In this document: one piece after another, positions 19,757-28,777 of the stretch
Layout of the letters: each line of letters starts with the position of its first letter
Numbering within the stretch: position 1 is the first letter of the stretch
Position numbers and translations under genes: made by a program
Source of the DNA: Alkalimonas sp.
Lineage (GTDB): Bacteria; Pseudomonadota; Gammaproteobacteria; Enterobacterales; Alteromonadaceae
Direction: 5' to 3'
Length of the DNA: 52,313 nucleotides
Assembly: GCF_020831925.1 (NCBI RefSeq)
Contig: NZ_JAFIFQ010000025.1
Coordinates: 1 to 52,313 of the forward strand
Notes under the pieces: model-generated
What the model saw: only the letters and a program-made list of their open reading frames with translations
What the model was told of the DNA's origin: nothing
Databases searched by the model: none

Positions 19757-21506
19757 CAGCCGGGTCTTTCAGGTAAATACGTTGCCCTATGTACACTCTG
19801 CTGCGCTCGGTCAGATTGTTCCAGTACAGCAGACGGGCAAGACGAACATTGTAGCGCATAGAAATATTAAACAGCGTGTCACCCTCAGCCACCACATGAA
19901 TATCCGGTCGATCCACAGCAACCACGGCCTGAACCTGCGATTGTTCAGGCGGCTCAGCTAACCATAAGCGCTGACCAGCCCTAATCGTTGCGCCAGGCGA
20001 TAATTGATTCCATTGCTGCAGTCGCTCTAGGCGAATGTTGTAACGCATCGAAATGGCAAAGAGTGACTCACCTTGCTGGACGATATGGGAGGCCACTTCA
20101 TCGAACTCAACAGCTGCGGTTGCAAATGAGCTATCTTCAGATAGTGTTCCGGATTCAAACGGCTCAGTAACCTCTTGCTCAATACCCGGGGTATGGACCG
20201 ATGCCAGGGCTGAGAGTTCAGTTTCCATCATGGGTTCGGCTATATTTTCTGTCACTCCATGCTCTGTCATTTGAGTACGTTGCGACTCAGCCTGCCAGCT
20301 TGGCTCAACAACCTGGGTGATATCAAGAGCAAGTTCAGGCAGAGCAAGACGCTCCAGTTCAAACGCAGTTGTTGCAGGATCCGCAGACTCCGACTTTGGT
20401 TCAGGCATGACCCAGGAAGGTGCCGCCAGCACTACCTGATTTAATGATACGTCGGCAATGGGGCTGGCTTCGGCAACAGCTTCCGTTGCTTCAACCACTG
20501 GCTCAGGAGTTGGCTCGGATACTGTGGGAACAACATTTGGCCTGGAGCGAGTCAGCGACTGAGATTGGCGTGCAACTTCAGGCTCAGCGCGAGGCTCTGA
20601 GCGGCGCACGATACGGATTTGGGGTTGCTCTACCTCGGCTACAGGCTGTGCTGCTGGTGTAGGCAGCTCCAAATTGGAAATTAAATACTGTTTATAGCGC
20701 TCGCGCAGTTGCTCGTACTCGCTATCCTGCAACCGGCCCTGACGCATCAGGCGGGCGGCTTCGCTATCCGGATAAACCTGCAATAACAGCTCTTGGGAAT
20801 TTCGTTGCGTTTCGCTATCCAGCTCTTTATCGGCAATCAGGTAACTCAGTAAAGAAGTACTGGCGGAGACATGGCCCAGACGCTGGATACGGGTGAGATG
20901 TTGGCGAGCTCGTTGATGATTGCCCATGGCATAATCAAGGCCAGCCAGATTTAACAGACTGCTAATGCGGTTGCCGCTGTGCAGCACAGCAGACTCCAAA
21001 TAATGCTGTGCACGGCTAAAGTTATTTTGTTGCAACTGACATAAAGCCAGGTTCTCGTAACTTTCCGACACCCGCATATAGCCTGGTCGCCGAATCGCAT
21101 TTAGCAGCAAAACTTCAGCCTCATGGTATTTGCCTTGCTGACAAAGGAAAGCACCATAATTATTGTAGGTATCGGGATTATCGGCATCACGGGCCAATGC
21201 TTGCCTGTAAGCCGCTTCCGCTTGCTCTGGCTCATTCACGCTCTGATAGTAATAAGCCAGCGCATTGTAAACCTCGGGTAGCTGAGGTGCCAATGCCCTG
21301 GCACGCTCCAGATTGAAAATTGCCTGAGCATTTTCACCACGCTGCAGATAGTTCAGCCCCAGTGACATCCGTGTTCGGGCAGCTTCCGTGTTATCCACCT
21401 GCCGCTGCTGTACTGGTCGTTCAGAGCCCACATAAGTACTTTCAGACACGCAGGCTGACAATACCAATGCACTCATCACAACCAAGCTAACCGACAGTTT
21501 TTGCAT
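19737..21506 (-). CDS. pilF: Type IV pilus assembly lipoprotein PilF/PilW with C-terminal LysM domains
   Basis: The N-terminal part is a lipoprotein signal (LVLSAC) followed by TPR repeats to about residue 200 (for example AYYYQSVNEPEQAEAAYRQA), matching PilF, the pilotin for the PilQ secretin. From about 260 to 470 comes a disordered Pro/Glu/Ser/Thr-rich linker. Two LysM peptidoglycan-binding domains then follow (HIVQQGESLFAISMRYNIR and HVVAEGDTLFNISMRYNVR). PilF is normally about 250 residues, so at 589 this form is extended. The ATG encoding MQKLSVSL is preferred over a GTG 21 bases upstream because of AGGG spacing. It lies between rlmN and rodZ, the conserved pilF position. Confidence 0.85.
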   Translation of the reverse strand: MQKLSVSLVVMSALVLSACVSESTYVGSERPVQQRQVDNTEAARTRMSLGLNYLQRGENAQAIFNLERARALAPQLPEVYNALAYYYQSVNEPEQAEAAYRQALARDADNPDTYNNYGAFLCQQGKYHEAEVLLLNAIRRPGYMRVSESYENLALCQLQQNNFSRAQHYLESAVLHSGNRISSLLNLAGLDYAMGNHQRARQHLTRIQRLGHVSASTSLLSYLIADKELDSETQRNSQELLLQVYPDSEAARLMRQGRLQDSEYEQLRERYKQYLISNLELPTPAAQPVAEVEQPQIRIVRRSEPRAEPEVARQSQSLTRSRPNVVPTVSEPTPEPVVEATEAVAEASPIADVSLNQVVLAAPSWVMPEPKSESADPATTAFELERLALPELALDITQVVEPSWQAESQRTQMTEHGVTENIAEPMMETELSALASVHTPGIEQEVTEPFESGTLSEDSSFATAAVEFDEVASHIVQQGESLFAISMRYNIRLERLQQWNQLSPGATIRAGQRLWLAEPPEQSQVQAVVAVDRPDIHVVAEGDTLFNISMRYNVRLARLLYWNNLTERSRVYIGQRIYLKDPADVSHDD

Positions 21507-21529
21507 AACTTTTGCCCTGGCTCCCACCC

Positions 21530-22657
21530 TTAGGATGTCATTCTGACTGAAATTGCCTGACCTTTCATTTGTTTTTTTAATAAACGTTTGGTTCTATCGA
21601 CCACATCCCCGACAAGCTGACCGCAGGCGGCATCAATGTCATCACCACGTGTCTTACGTACCATGACGGTAAAGCCATGTTGTTGCAAGACTTTATTAAA
21701 ACGATCAATGCGCGAGTTGCTTGAGCGGGCATAAGGAGAGCCTGGATAAGGATTAAACGGAATCAGATTGATCTTAGCTGGTGTATCGCGCAGTGCATGC
21801 GCCAGCTCATGAGCTTGCTCCATACTGTCGTTAATACCTTCCAGCATAACGTATTCCACCGTCACTTTATCATTGGCCTTTGACCACTCAACATAACGAC
21901 GGGATGATGCCAGAAAGTCCTCCATGGGATATTTTTTATTCACAGGCACCAGCTCATTACGCAGCTCGTTATTTGGTGCATGTAAGGAAATAGCTAATGC
22001 TACATCGATCTTACCCAACATGGCGTCAAGTGCCGGCACTACCCCAGACGTACTTAAAGTGACACGGCGCTTGGACAGACCAAAACCATAGTCTTCCATC
22101 ATCAGTTCCATCGCCGGAATCACATTATTCATGTTCAACAAGGGTTCACCCATGCCCATCATCACCACATTGGTGACCGGCTTTTCCCCAGTATCACCAT
22201 AACTACCAATCAGCTGACCCACCCGCCAGACCTGACCAATAATTTCAGCTACCGTCAGATTGCGATTAAAGCCTTGTTGGGCTGTCGAGCAAAATGAACA
22301 GTCTAAGGCACAACCAACTTGCGATGACACACACAGAGTACGACGATCTTTTTCCGGGATCCAAACGGTTTCAACTTCCTGGCCACCATCCAGGCGCATG
22401 ACAAACTTAATAGTGCCATCTTTGCTATCCTGGCGGCTCGCCACTTCAGGAGCACGGATCTCGGAACACTGCTTGAGTTTTTCCCGCAGCACTTTATTGA
22501 CGTTGGTCATTTTGTCAAAATCATCAACACAGTAATGATAGATCCATTTCATCACCTGATCGGCTCGAAATGGTTTCTCACCGAGATCAGCAAAAAACGA
22601 CTTCATTTGCTCTCGCGTTAGATTCAGCAAATTTGTTTTTGCGATGGATGTTGTCAT
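21530..22657 (-). CDS. rlmN: Dual-specificity rRNA/tRNA adenine-C2 methyltransferase RlmN
   Basis: Radical-SAM enzyme that methylates A2503 of 23S rRNA and A37 of certain tRNAs. The cluster motif is C116, C120 and C123 ([13 protein letters not shown]). The conserved resolving or methyl-carrying cysteine is C345 in [22 protein letters not shown] and ISLHAPNN are further family motifs. The start [13 protein letters not shown] follows AGGAACAG at good spacing; a longer frame adds 26 unrelated residues. 375 residues. The gene lies between ndk and pilF, as in many gammaproteobacteria. Confidence 0.96.
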   Translation of the reverse strand: MTTSIAKTNLLNLTREQMKSFFADLGEKPFRADQVMKWIYHYCVDDFDKMTNVNKVLREKLKQCSEIRAPEVASRQDSKDGTIKFVMRLDGGQEVETVWIPEKDRRTLCVSSQVGCALDCSFCSTAQQGFNRNLTVAEIIGQVWRVGQLIGSYGDTGEKPVTNVVMMGMGEPLLNMNNVIPAMELMMEDYGFGLSKRRVTLSTSGVVPALDAMLGKIDVALAISLHAPNNELRNELVPVNKKYPMEDFLASSRRYVEWSKANDKVTVEYVMLEGINDSMEQAHELAHALRDTPAKINLIPFNPYPGSPYARSSNSRIDRFNKVLQQHGFTVMVRKTRGDDIDAACGQLVGDVVDRTKRLLKKQMKGQAISVRMTS

Positions 22658-22708
22658 GCTATCTGTTCCTGTCTCATCATTGCCGTGGTAGCCGCACCAA
22701 AGACGCAA

Positions 22709-22729
22709 CAAGGGGGCTATGCCCCCTTG
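22709..22729 (-). terminator. Hairpin downstream of ndk
   Basis: CAAGGGGGC and GCCCCCTTG pair perfectly across a 3-base loop, about 20 bases past the ndk stop. The following minus-strand sequence (TTGCGTCTTTGG) has no strong T run, so termination may be partial. Confidence 0.55.
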
Positions 22730-22750
22730 AATCAATACCGCTGTTGGCGA

Positions 22751-23182
22751 TTAACGGGTACGTGGGCAAATTTCCGCATCGGTGAAGAAGTAAGCGATTT
22801 CACGGGCTGCAGACTCAACGGCATCTGAACCATGCACCGCATTTTCATCAATGCTATCGGCATAATCAGCACGTAAAGTACCTGCCAGAGCATCTTTCGG
22901 GTTGGTTGCACCCATGATTTCACGGTTTTTACGTACTGCATCTTCACCTTCCAGCACCTGCACCATGACAGGACCTGAGGTCATGAAAGCAACTAAGGCG
23001 CCAAAGAAAGGACGCTCTTTGTGCTCAGCATAGAAGCCCTCGGCCTGCTCTTTGCTCAAGTGTAGCATTTTTGACGCCACAATACGCAGACCTGCCGCTT
23101 CAAAGCGCTGGTAGATGGCACCGATCAGGTTTTTGGCAACAGCATCCGGCTTAACAATAGAAAAAGTACGTTCTAAAGCCAT
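22751..23182 (-). CDS. ndk: Nucleoside diphosphate kinase
   Basis: Transfers the gamma phosphate between nucleoside triphosphates and diphosphates through a phospho-histidine. The start [15 protein letters not shown], the phosphorylated H117 in NAVHGSDA, and the C-terminal EIAYFF all match. 143 residues, the same length as E. coli Ndk. AAGGAG precedes the ATG at good spacing. First gene of the minus-strand housekeeping series. Confidence 0.98.
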   Translation of the reverse strand: MALERTFSIVKPDAVAKNLIGAIYQRFEAAGLRIVASKMLHLSKEQAEGFYAEHKERPFFGALVAFMTSGPVMVQVLEGEDAVRKNREIMGATNPKDALAGTLRADYADSIDENAVHGSDAVESAAREIAYFFTDAEICPRTR

Positions 23183-23226
23183 GAAAGGACTCCTTGAATG
23201 ATTGGGTTAAATTTTATAGGCGCGAA

Positions 23227-23232
23227 ATTATA
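23227..23232 (-). promoter_or_regulatory. -10 element upstream of ndk
   Basis: A consensus TATAAT in GTATAATTT on the minus strand, about 45 bases before the ndk start. No convincing -35 hexamer is visible at 16-18 bases; a T-rich stretch lies there instead. Confidence 0.45.
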
Positions 23233-23280
23233 CGTGATCCAGGCAAAAAAACCTATTTTCTGCAGCAAACTTTTTCAGGT

Positions 23281-23310
23281 AAAAAAAAGCTTCCGATCAT
23301 GGAAGCTTTT
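23281..23310 (-). terminator. Intrinsic terminator of the porin/binding-protein cluster
   Basis: AAAAGCTTCC and GGAAGCTTTT form a 10-bp stem with a 6-base loop, followed on the minus strand by further T (eight in a row including the stem end). It lies 20 bases after the last gene of the duplicated cluster. Confidence 0.85.
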
Positions 23311-23329
23311 CTACTAGGCTATGGCTTCG

Positions 23330-23743
23330 TCAGAAAGTGGCCACTACCTTGATACTATCATCGACATCGCTTGCCGAAATATACCCTATAGCTGACGGAT
23401 CTGCCGCAACAGCTGCTTTCATCGCTGCTGCATTAGGGTGCTCGGCCGGAGGAGTACCTTTCCCGGTAAACACCAATCTGGACCAATACGCTTTTAACTG
23501 TGCCGAGCTGCGATTCAGCACCTGGGTATCGAAATGCTCGCGGGCAGGCACACCTTCTGCCAGGTTCAAAGGGGTTGCCCGACTGCCGTCGCTAAAGCTA
23601 TTTCCTCTTCCTAAAAACAACCGATTCAGTTCTGACTGATCGACACTGGCATTGTTACCTGGATGCACAATGATCGCAATTTCAGCAACTAACGAACCAC
23701 TTAGCAGTAGCAACGCAGCAAGCATGGCTTTTACATAACTCAT
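23330..23743 (-). CDS. Small periplasmic phosphate-binding-like protein, copy A
   Basis: Signal peptide (MSYVKAMLAALLLLSGSLVA) followed by about 117 residues resembling one lobe of PstS-type binding proteins: IVHPGN, LNRLFLGRG, the LKAYWSRLVFTGKGTPP segment, and DPSAIGYISASDVDDS. Classical binding proteins of this class are at least twice as long, so the ligand cleft is incomplete or the protein pairs with another. It starts 9 bases after porin A; the porin TAA stop runs into the AAGGAGG ribosome site. It is clearly homologous to copy B at 24857-25279. Function unknown; phosphate is only the family annotation. Confidence 0.8.
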   Translation of the reverse strand: MSYVKAMLAALLLLSGSLVAEIAIIVHPGNNASVDQSELNRLFLGRGNSFSDGSRATPLNLAEGVPAREHFDTQVLNRSSAQLKAYWSRLVFTGKGTPPAEHPNAAAMKAAVAADPSAIGYISASDVDDSIKVVATF

Positions 23744-23752
23744 AGCACCTCC

Positions 23753-24841
23753 TTAAAAGACCAGGTCAACACCGAAGGAAATCGATTTACTGTCACCAGC
23801 CACTTCCCAACCGGGTACACCTTTATCCTTAACGTCGTCGTATTGAATCTTAAAAGCGGCATTCGAATGAAAATCCCAACGCAAACCAAGGCTGGTTGTA
23901 CTGTGCTTTTCATTCTCACTATCAAAGTCAGCATAGGATACATAAGGCGTAAAAGCCTGGATTCGATAACCGGCAGAGACCATATAGGTATCAAACTTAC
24001 CGCCATCAAGATCCAAGCGGTTCAACTCTGATAACAACAACCAGTCACCAAAATCCATATTGACTGAAATGCCGGCAAATTTGCCCCGTCGGGTCAGAGA
24101 GTCCCCCCAGGTCACCCGCTCAACCACACCACCGACTGTGCGATAACGCTCGTTTATGTAGGTCATGTAGGTAAGGCGAATATCCAGCCAGTCTTTATTC
24201 AGATTGATCACCCCCCCTATGATATCTTTCCAAATCTCACGAATTGGATTGGACCCGAAAAACTGTGACAACAGTTTATTTTCCTGATCATCCTCGCGGC
24301 CGGTATAAATATTACCGCTAATATCCCAGTCACCAACAAAGTAGTTAAACTGAGCATTGATACCGGTGTAATTAAAGATTTGCCAAGTGTAATTATCTGC
24401 CGGTGGCCGGATCCATAAATAGGCATAGCCCACATCAAAAAAGTCTGAGTAGTAATACAATGGTAAACGCTTTTTGCCCGCCTGTAGCGTCCAGTTCTCA
24501 TTTAAATCGTAGGACAAATAGGCCCATTCAAAGCGGGCATCAAAGTCATCTGCTCCTCTTGCGACCACTTGAGCCGTGGCAGACAAACCATCCATCAGAT
24601 TTGCCCTAAACTGCAAACCAAATCGAGTATCCGGTTTGAAAGTCCAATCCTTTTCATAGACACCAACCAATGGATAATTAGCCAAAAAAGTTGGTGGTAA
24701 ATCAAAAGCTTCAACCCCACTGCCACTGAGCACCCGACCGCCAATAACGGATGCATAGCCTGAGATATCTATATTGGCATGGGCCAATGGCTGCATCAGC
24801 AGCAAACCCGTCGCCGTTGCTATCAAGGTTTTCTTCATCAT
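23753..24841 (-). CDS. Outer-membrane porin-like beta-barrel, copy A
   Basis: Signal peptide MMKKTLIATATGLLLMQPLAHA. The mature part alternates amphipathic strands with turns and ends in FGVDLVF, the terminal-Phe signal recognised by the BAM complex. Motifs shared with copy B include NxDISGYAS near the N-terminus, DDFDARFEWAYLSYDLNENW and FDVGYAYLW. 362 residues, suggesting roughly 16 strands. The start was chosen from AGGAGAAC just before two adjacent ATG codons. It begins within 20 bases of the stop of binding-protein copy B, so all four genes probably form one operon. Substrate unknown. Confidence 0.8.
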   Translation of the reverse strand: MMKKTLIATATGLLLMQPLAHANIDISGYASVIGGRVLSGSGVEAFDLPPTFLANYPLVGVYEKDWTFKPDTRFGLQFRANLMDGLSATAQVVARGADDFDARFEWAYLSYDLNENWTLQAGKKRLPLYYYSDFFDVGYAYLWIRPPADNYTWQIFNYTGINAQFNYFVGDWDISGNIYTGREDDQENKLLSQFFGSNPIREIWKDIIGGVINLNKDWLDIRLTYMTYINERYRTVGGVVERVTWGDSLTRRGKFAGISVNMDFGDWLLLSELNRLDLDGGKFDTYMVSAGYRIQAFTPYVSYADFDSENEKHSTTSLGLRWDFHSNAAFKIQYDDVKDKGVPGWEVAGDSKSISFGVDLVF

Positions 24842-24856
24842 GTTCTCCTGCTCCAC

Positions 24857-25279
24857 CTAATCAAGTTGCAACACAACCCGAACCCGTTCATCCACGGCAG
24901 CCGCTGGCACATAACCGACAATGCTAGGGTTGGTAGCGACCAACTTCAGCATCTCATCGAAGGAATCCACCTCCTGAGGTGGTGTGCCTTTGCCAGTAAA
25001 CACCAATTTGGACCAGTAAGCCTTTAGCTGAGCCGAGCTTCTGTTGAGTGCCCGCTCATCAAAACGCTCCCGACCTGGCATCCCTTCGGCCAGATTGATT
25101 GGGATCGCGGAGTTGCCATCGGAGAAAGTGCGGCCTCGCCCAAGGTACAAACGGGACACATCTTCTGCGCTTAGCTCAGCCACATTGGTAGGATGCACAA
25201 TGACAGCAAGCGGCTCAGCCACTAACCCGGCACTCAGCAGCACACTGCTCAATAAAATAGTGATAGATCGAACATTCAT
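24857..25279 (-). CDS. Small periplasmic phosphate-binding-like protein, copy B
   Basis: Homologue of copy A: a signal peptide (MNVRSITILLSSVLLSAGLVA), then VIVHPTN, VSRLYLGRGRTFSDGN, PINLAEGMPGRERFD, LNRSSAQLKAYWSKLVFTGKG and NPSIVGYVPAAAVDE. The Gly-Lys-Gly and NLAEG stretches are almost identical in the two copies. 140 residues. The chosen ATG has AGGAG at good spacing; a longer frame upstream overlaps porin B and is not convincing. The porin B stop codon lies within the ribosome-binding site, the same junction design as in copy A. Confidence 0.8.
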   Translation of the reverse strand: MNVRSITILLSSVLLSAGLVAEPLAVIVHPTNVAELSAEDVSRLYLGRGRTFSDGNSAIPINLAEGMPGRERFDERALNRSSAQLKAYWSKLVFTGKGTPPQEVDSFDEMLKLVATNPSIVGYVPAAAVDERVRVVLQLD

Positions 25280-25289
25280 GGCGCGCTCC

Positions 25290-26411
25290 TTAGAACACGA
25301 TATCGACGCCAACAACCAACGCATCATTGCGCTGATCAGAGATTTTGTTTTTTTCCGAGCTGTATTGCGCCTTAAACGCAGCCGAGGGATGAAAGTCATA
25401 ACGCAGCCCCAGATTCACTGTGTTGGTTTTCGCTGCCTGACTTTCAATGGTGCCTACCACCAGTTCTCTTAAACCTGGAGAGGGCAATACTGGTAAAAAA
25501 GGCTGGTAGATATCACTTTTTGCTTTACGATCTACGCTTTCATAAGAGATAAATGGCGTATACTCGTTGATGCGATAGCCTACTGATACAAAATAATTGG
25601 TTCGCTTGGCAAATAAAGAGCCGGATACATCCACTTTATTGTATTCCGCTACTGCAATCAGGTTCTCTCGATCAACTGTCAGCCCCAAGCCAAAAAAAGT
25701 CCCTTTGTCATCGTCAAAATTCATTTCCCGAACCAGTGCACCAAGTCCAGCTCCTGCCAACCCGTCCAGTAACGGATTCAAAGCCAGTGTGTCGATGGTC
25801 ACTTTGGCGGAAAAATATGCTGCCCTAAAACTGTACCAGTCTTGTCCGAGCTGCCAGCTCAAGCCAGCCAGATTCTGCAACTGAGTAGGTCCAAAGCCTG
25901 CCTCACCATCAAAAGATCCATAAACCAGCTGCAGAGTCGAGTCAAATTGACCTAGCTGATCCGTCCGATACAGCGAAACTCCTTCTATATTGTCAAAGCC
26001 AAGACCATAAACACTTCGAGGTACCCGACTCCATTCATAGGCATAACCGACATCCATAAATTCAGAGTAGATGTAAAAAGGAGTGCGAAGCCGCCCTGCA
26101 TTAAATGTCATATTGTCGGTAAGTTCATAGGAGAGAAACGCCCACTCGAAGCGTGCATCAAAATCATTGCTGCCCCGCCCCATCAGCTGAGCGGTTACTG
26201 ACAAGCGATCACCTAAATCTGAGCGAACCTGAATAGCAAATAAACTTTCGTTCTTAAAATCCCATTCATTGGTATAACCATAGAGTGATTTATCACTGCC
26301 TGTACTCATGCCCCCCTTGATTGAAGCAAAACCATTGATGTGCAGATTTGCACTAGCAACACCACTGCAGAGAACACTCATCAGGCTGATCGCCAAGATA
26401 GATTTCTTCAT
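25290..26411 (-). CDS. Outer-membrane porin-like beta-barrel, copy B
   Basis: Signal peptide MKKSILAISLMSVLCSGVASA, then NLHINGFASIKGG, which parallels copy A. A barrel with SNDFDARFEWAFLSYELTDN and MDVGYAYEWSR follows, ending in VGVDIVF with a terminal Phe. 373 residues. The second ATG is preferred because GGAGAG is 6 bases before it. It is first gene of the four-gene cluster. The two porins differ mainly in the middle loops (about 120-230), consistent with altered substrate specificity after duplication. Confidence 0.8.
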   Translation of the reverse strand: MKKSILAISLMSVLCSGVASANLHINGFASIKGGMSTGSDKSLYGYTNEWDFKNESLFAIQVRSDLGDRLSVTAQLMGRGSNDFDARFEWAFLSYELTDNMTFNAGRLRTPFYIYSEFMDVGYAYEWSRVPRSVYGLGFDNIEGVSLYRTDQLGQFDSTLQLVYGSFDGEAGFGPTQLQNLAGLSWQLGQDWYSFRAAYFSAKVTIDTLALNPLLDGLAGAGLGALVREMNFDDDKGTFFGLGLTVDRENLIAVAEYNKVDVSGSLFAKRTNYFVSVGYRINEYTPFISYESVDRKAKSDIYQPFLPVLPSPGLRELVVGTIESQAAKTNTVNLGLRYDFHPSAAFKAQYSSEKNKISDQRNDALVVGVDIVF

Positions 26412-26492
26412 CAACATCTCTCCGAAAAAAATAATGGAAGAATCTGGGAACTTTTTTCAGCCTAGTTCAGAGATGTAAAAAAGCCAGTAAAA

Positions 26493-26515
26493 GCCAGAAA
26501 AAACAACTTTCTGGC
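26493..26515 (-). terminator. Probable terminator of the isc operon
   Basis: GCCAGAAA and TTTCTGGC form an 8-bp stem with a 7-base loop. On the minus strand it is followed by TTTTACTGGCTTTTTTAC. It lies about 50 bases past the fdx stop. The gap from fdx to the porin cluster (26412-26565) is too short to encode iscX. Confidence 0.5.
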
Positions 26516-26565
26516 CCTTATCTGGCTCTAAAATGGGGAACTTAGATCAAGGCAGAACAAAAAAT

Positions 26566-26904
26566 TTAATGATTTTCACTCACCATATTGATGGTGTACT
26601 TGGGAATTTCGATGACTAAGTCCTCATCAGCGATATGCGCCTGACACCCCAAGCGGGATTCAGGCTCAAGGCCCCAGGCTTTATCCAGCATGTCATCTTC
26701 CAGCTCATCGCTTTCATTTAAGCTGTAAAAACCTTCCCGTACCACCACATGACAGGTGGTGCAGGCACAGGACTTTTCACAGGCATGCTCAATCGAAATA
26801 CCGTTACGCAACGCTACATCTAAAATGGTATCGCCTTTGGCCGCTTCAAGCTCGGCACCTTGTGGGCACAGTTCTGCATGCGGCAGAAAAATAATTTTTG
26901 GCAT
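26566..26904 (-). CDS. fdx: ISC-system [2Fe-2S] ferredoxin
   Basis: Electron donor for iron-sulphur cluster assembly on IscU. The adrenodoxin-like cluster ligands are C42, C48, C51 and C87 (ACEKSCACTTCH and LGCQAH), the same numbering as E. coli Fdx. 112 residues. It starts 2 bases after hscA. It is last gene of the isc operon here, without the iscX that follows in E. coli. Confidence 0.96.
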   Translation of the reverse strand: MPKIIFLPHAELCPQGAELEAAKGDTILDVALRNGISIEHACEKSCACTTCHVVVREGFYSLNESDELEDDMLDKAWGLEPESRLGCQAHIADEDLVIEIPKYTINMVSENH

Positions 26905-26906
26905 GG

Positions 26907-28766
26907 TTAAACCTCATCCACCTTGTGCCCTTTCAGGGCGTTTCGAATTGATTGATCCATTCTCAGGGCTGCAAACTGATCGGTGCTGTTATTCACACGC
27001 TCAATGGCCAGCTTAATGGCCTCGCCATCCTGCCCCTGACGCTGTTGCTGCAACTCGGCTAGGTGCAGCTCAATACGCTTGCGTTCTTCCATCTCCAGCA
27101 GGTGGCCATCGCTAGCTAGGGCTGCATGTACCGCCTCGAGTACCCGGCCGGCTTCCACCTGCTGTTCCAGCAGCATGCGCTTTTGCATATCGGCTTTGGC
27201 GTGCTGCATCGAACCTGTGATCATGCTCATAATCTGCTCATCGGTCAGTCCATAAGATGGCTTGACTTCAATACTGGCCACCACACCGCTGCTTTTTTCC
27301 TGCGCCGTGACATGCAAGAGGCCATCGGCATCGACCTGGAAAGTGACCCGGATATGGGCTCCTCCGGCTGGCATAGGTGGAATGCCATGCAGCTCAAAGC
27401 GGGCCAGCGAGCGATTATCAGCCACCAGCTCACGTTCTCCCTGCAACACATGAATCGCCATTGCGGTCTGGCCGTCTTTGAAGGTGGTAAACTCCTGAGC
27501 TTTGGCCACCGGGATCACGGTATTGCGCGGAATAATTTTTTCCACCAGGCCACCCATGGTTTCAAGCCCCAAAGACAAGGGGATCACATCCAGCAGCAGC
27601 GTATCCTGCTCGCTTTTGTTGCCAACCAATACATTGGCTTGAATGGCTGCACCAAGTGCCACCACCTGGTCTGGATCAATGGTCGTCAATGGCTCTTGAC
27701 CAAATAGCTCAGCCACTTGCTGACGCACCAGCGGTACCCGGGTGGAACCTCCCACCATCACGACCGACAAAACCTCATCCAGCTGAAGGCCAGCATCGCG
27801 TACCGCAGACTTACAGGCCAGCAGAGTTTTGCGCACCAATGGCTGAATTAAGTTTTCAAAGGTCGCGCGATCGAAGCTGCCGCGAAATTCATCATCACCA
27901 AGTGGCAATACAAAATCGGCCTGTTCAGCCTTGCTAAGCTGTTCTTTTAAACGTCGCGCCAATAATTTGTACTCGCGCAAGCTTTGAGCCGAACGCTCTG
28001 TTTCACCGGTTTGTTCAAGTAACCAACCAACAATGGCCTGATCAAAATCATCCCCACCGAGCGCTGAGTTACCGCCGGTGGCCAATACCTCGAACACGCC
28101 TTTTTGCAGACGCAGGATGGAAATATCAAAGGTGCCACCGCCTAAATCATAAACAGCCACCACCCCTTCCTGGCCGGAGTCCAGACCATAGGCCAGGGCT
28201 GCAGCGGTTGGTTCATTCAGCAATCGCAAGACATTAAGGCCTGCAAGCCGGGCGGCATCTTTGGTGGCCTGCCGCTGGGCATCATCAAAATAGGCGGGCA
28301 CGGTAATAACGACACCGGCCAGCTCGCCGGCCAAATGTTCAGTTGCGATGTCATGCAGACGTTTGAGAATTTCTGCCGACACTTCAACCGGGTTTTTTAC
28401 GCCCTGCCGTGTTTGCAAGGCCAACAGGCCGGATTGGTCTACCAGTTGGTAAGGCAACTGCTCCGCCTGGTTGGCGATTTCAGCAAAGCCTCGGCCCATA
28501 AAGCGCTTGACCGATAAAATGGTATTCTCAGCGTCAAATACCGCTGCATCCAGGGCGGACTGGCCGATGTCGGTCTGGTCAGCGCTAACAAAACGCACGG
28601 CTGATGACACCATTGGCTGGTCATCACTGCCCAGCAGAATTTGCGCTTCGCCACTGCGTACCGTAGCAACCAGAGAATTGGTAGTGCCCAGATCAATGCC
28701 AGCTGCCAGTTTGTGTTGATGCGGCGCCGAGCTTTGACCCGGCTCAGCGATTTGTAGTAATGCCAT
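26907..28766 (-). CDS. hscA: Fe-S assembly chaperone HscA (Hsp70 type)
   Basis: Specialised Hsp70 ATPase that, with HscB, releases clusters from IscU. The ATPase domain shows [42 protein letters not shown] and [12 protein letters not shown]. The substrate-binding domain starts near residue 385 and recognises the LPPVK motif of IscU, which is present in the neighbouring IscU. 619 residues, close to E. coli HscA. It lies between hscB and fdx. Confidence 0.96.
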   Translation of the reverse strand: MALLQIAEPGQSSAPHQHKLAAGIDLGTTNSLVATVRSGEAQILLGSDDQPMVSSAVRFVSADQTDIGQSALDAAVFDAENTILSVKRFMGRGFAEIANQAEQLPYQLVDQSGLLALQTRQGVKNPVEVSAEILKRLHDIATEHLAGELAGVVITVPAYFDDAQRQATKDAARLAGLNVLRLLNEPTAAALAYGLDSGQEGVVAVYDLGGGTFDISILRLQKGVFEVLATGGNSALGGDDFDQAIVGWLLEQTGETERSAQSLREYKLLARRLKEQLSKAEQADFVLPLGDDEFRGSFDRATFENLIQPLVRKTLLACKSAVRDAGLQLDEVLSVVMVGGSTRVPLVRQQVAELFGQEPLTTIDPDQVVALGAAIQANVLVGNKSEQDTLLLDVIPLSLGLETMGGLVEKIIPRNTVIPVAKAQEFTTFKDGQTAMAIHVLQGERELVADNRSLARFELHGIPPMPAGGAHIRVTFQVDADGLLHVTAQEKSSGVVASIEVKPSYGLTDEQIMSMITGSMQHAKADMQKRMLLEQQVEAGRVLEAVHAALASDGHLLEMEERKRIELHLAELQQQRQGQDGEAIKLAIERVNNSTDQFAALRMDQSIRNALKGHKVDEV

Positions 28767-28777
28767 GGGTAATTGTC

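Noticed and set aside
22658-22735. Longer N-terminus for rlmN
   Set aside because: The extra 26 residues do not resemble RlmN, and the internal ATG at 22657 has a proper ribosome site and a family-like start.
27126-27707. 193-codon plus-strand frame inside hscA
   Set aside because: Antisense to intact hscA, with no start signal or recognisable domain.
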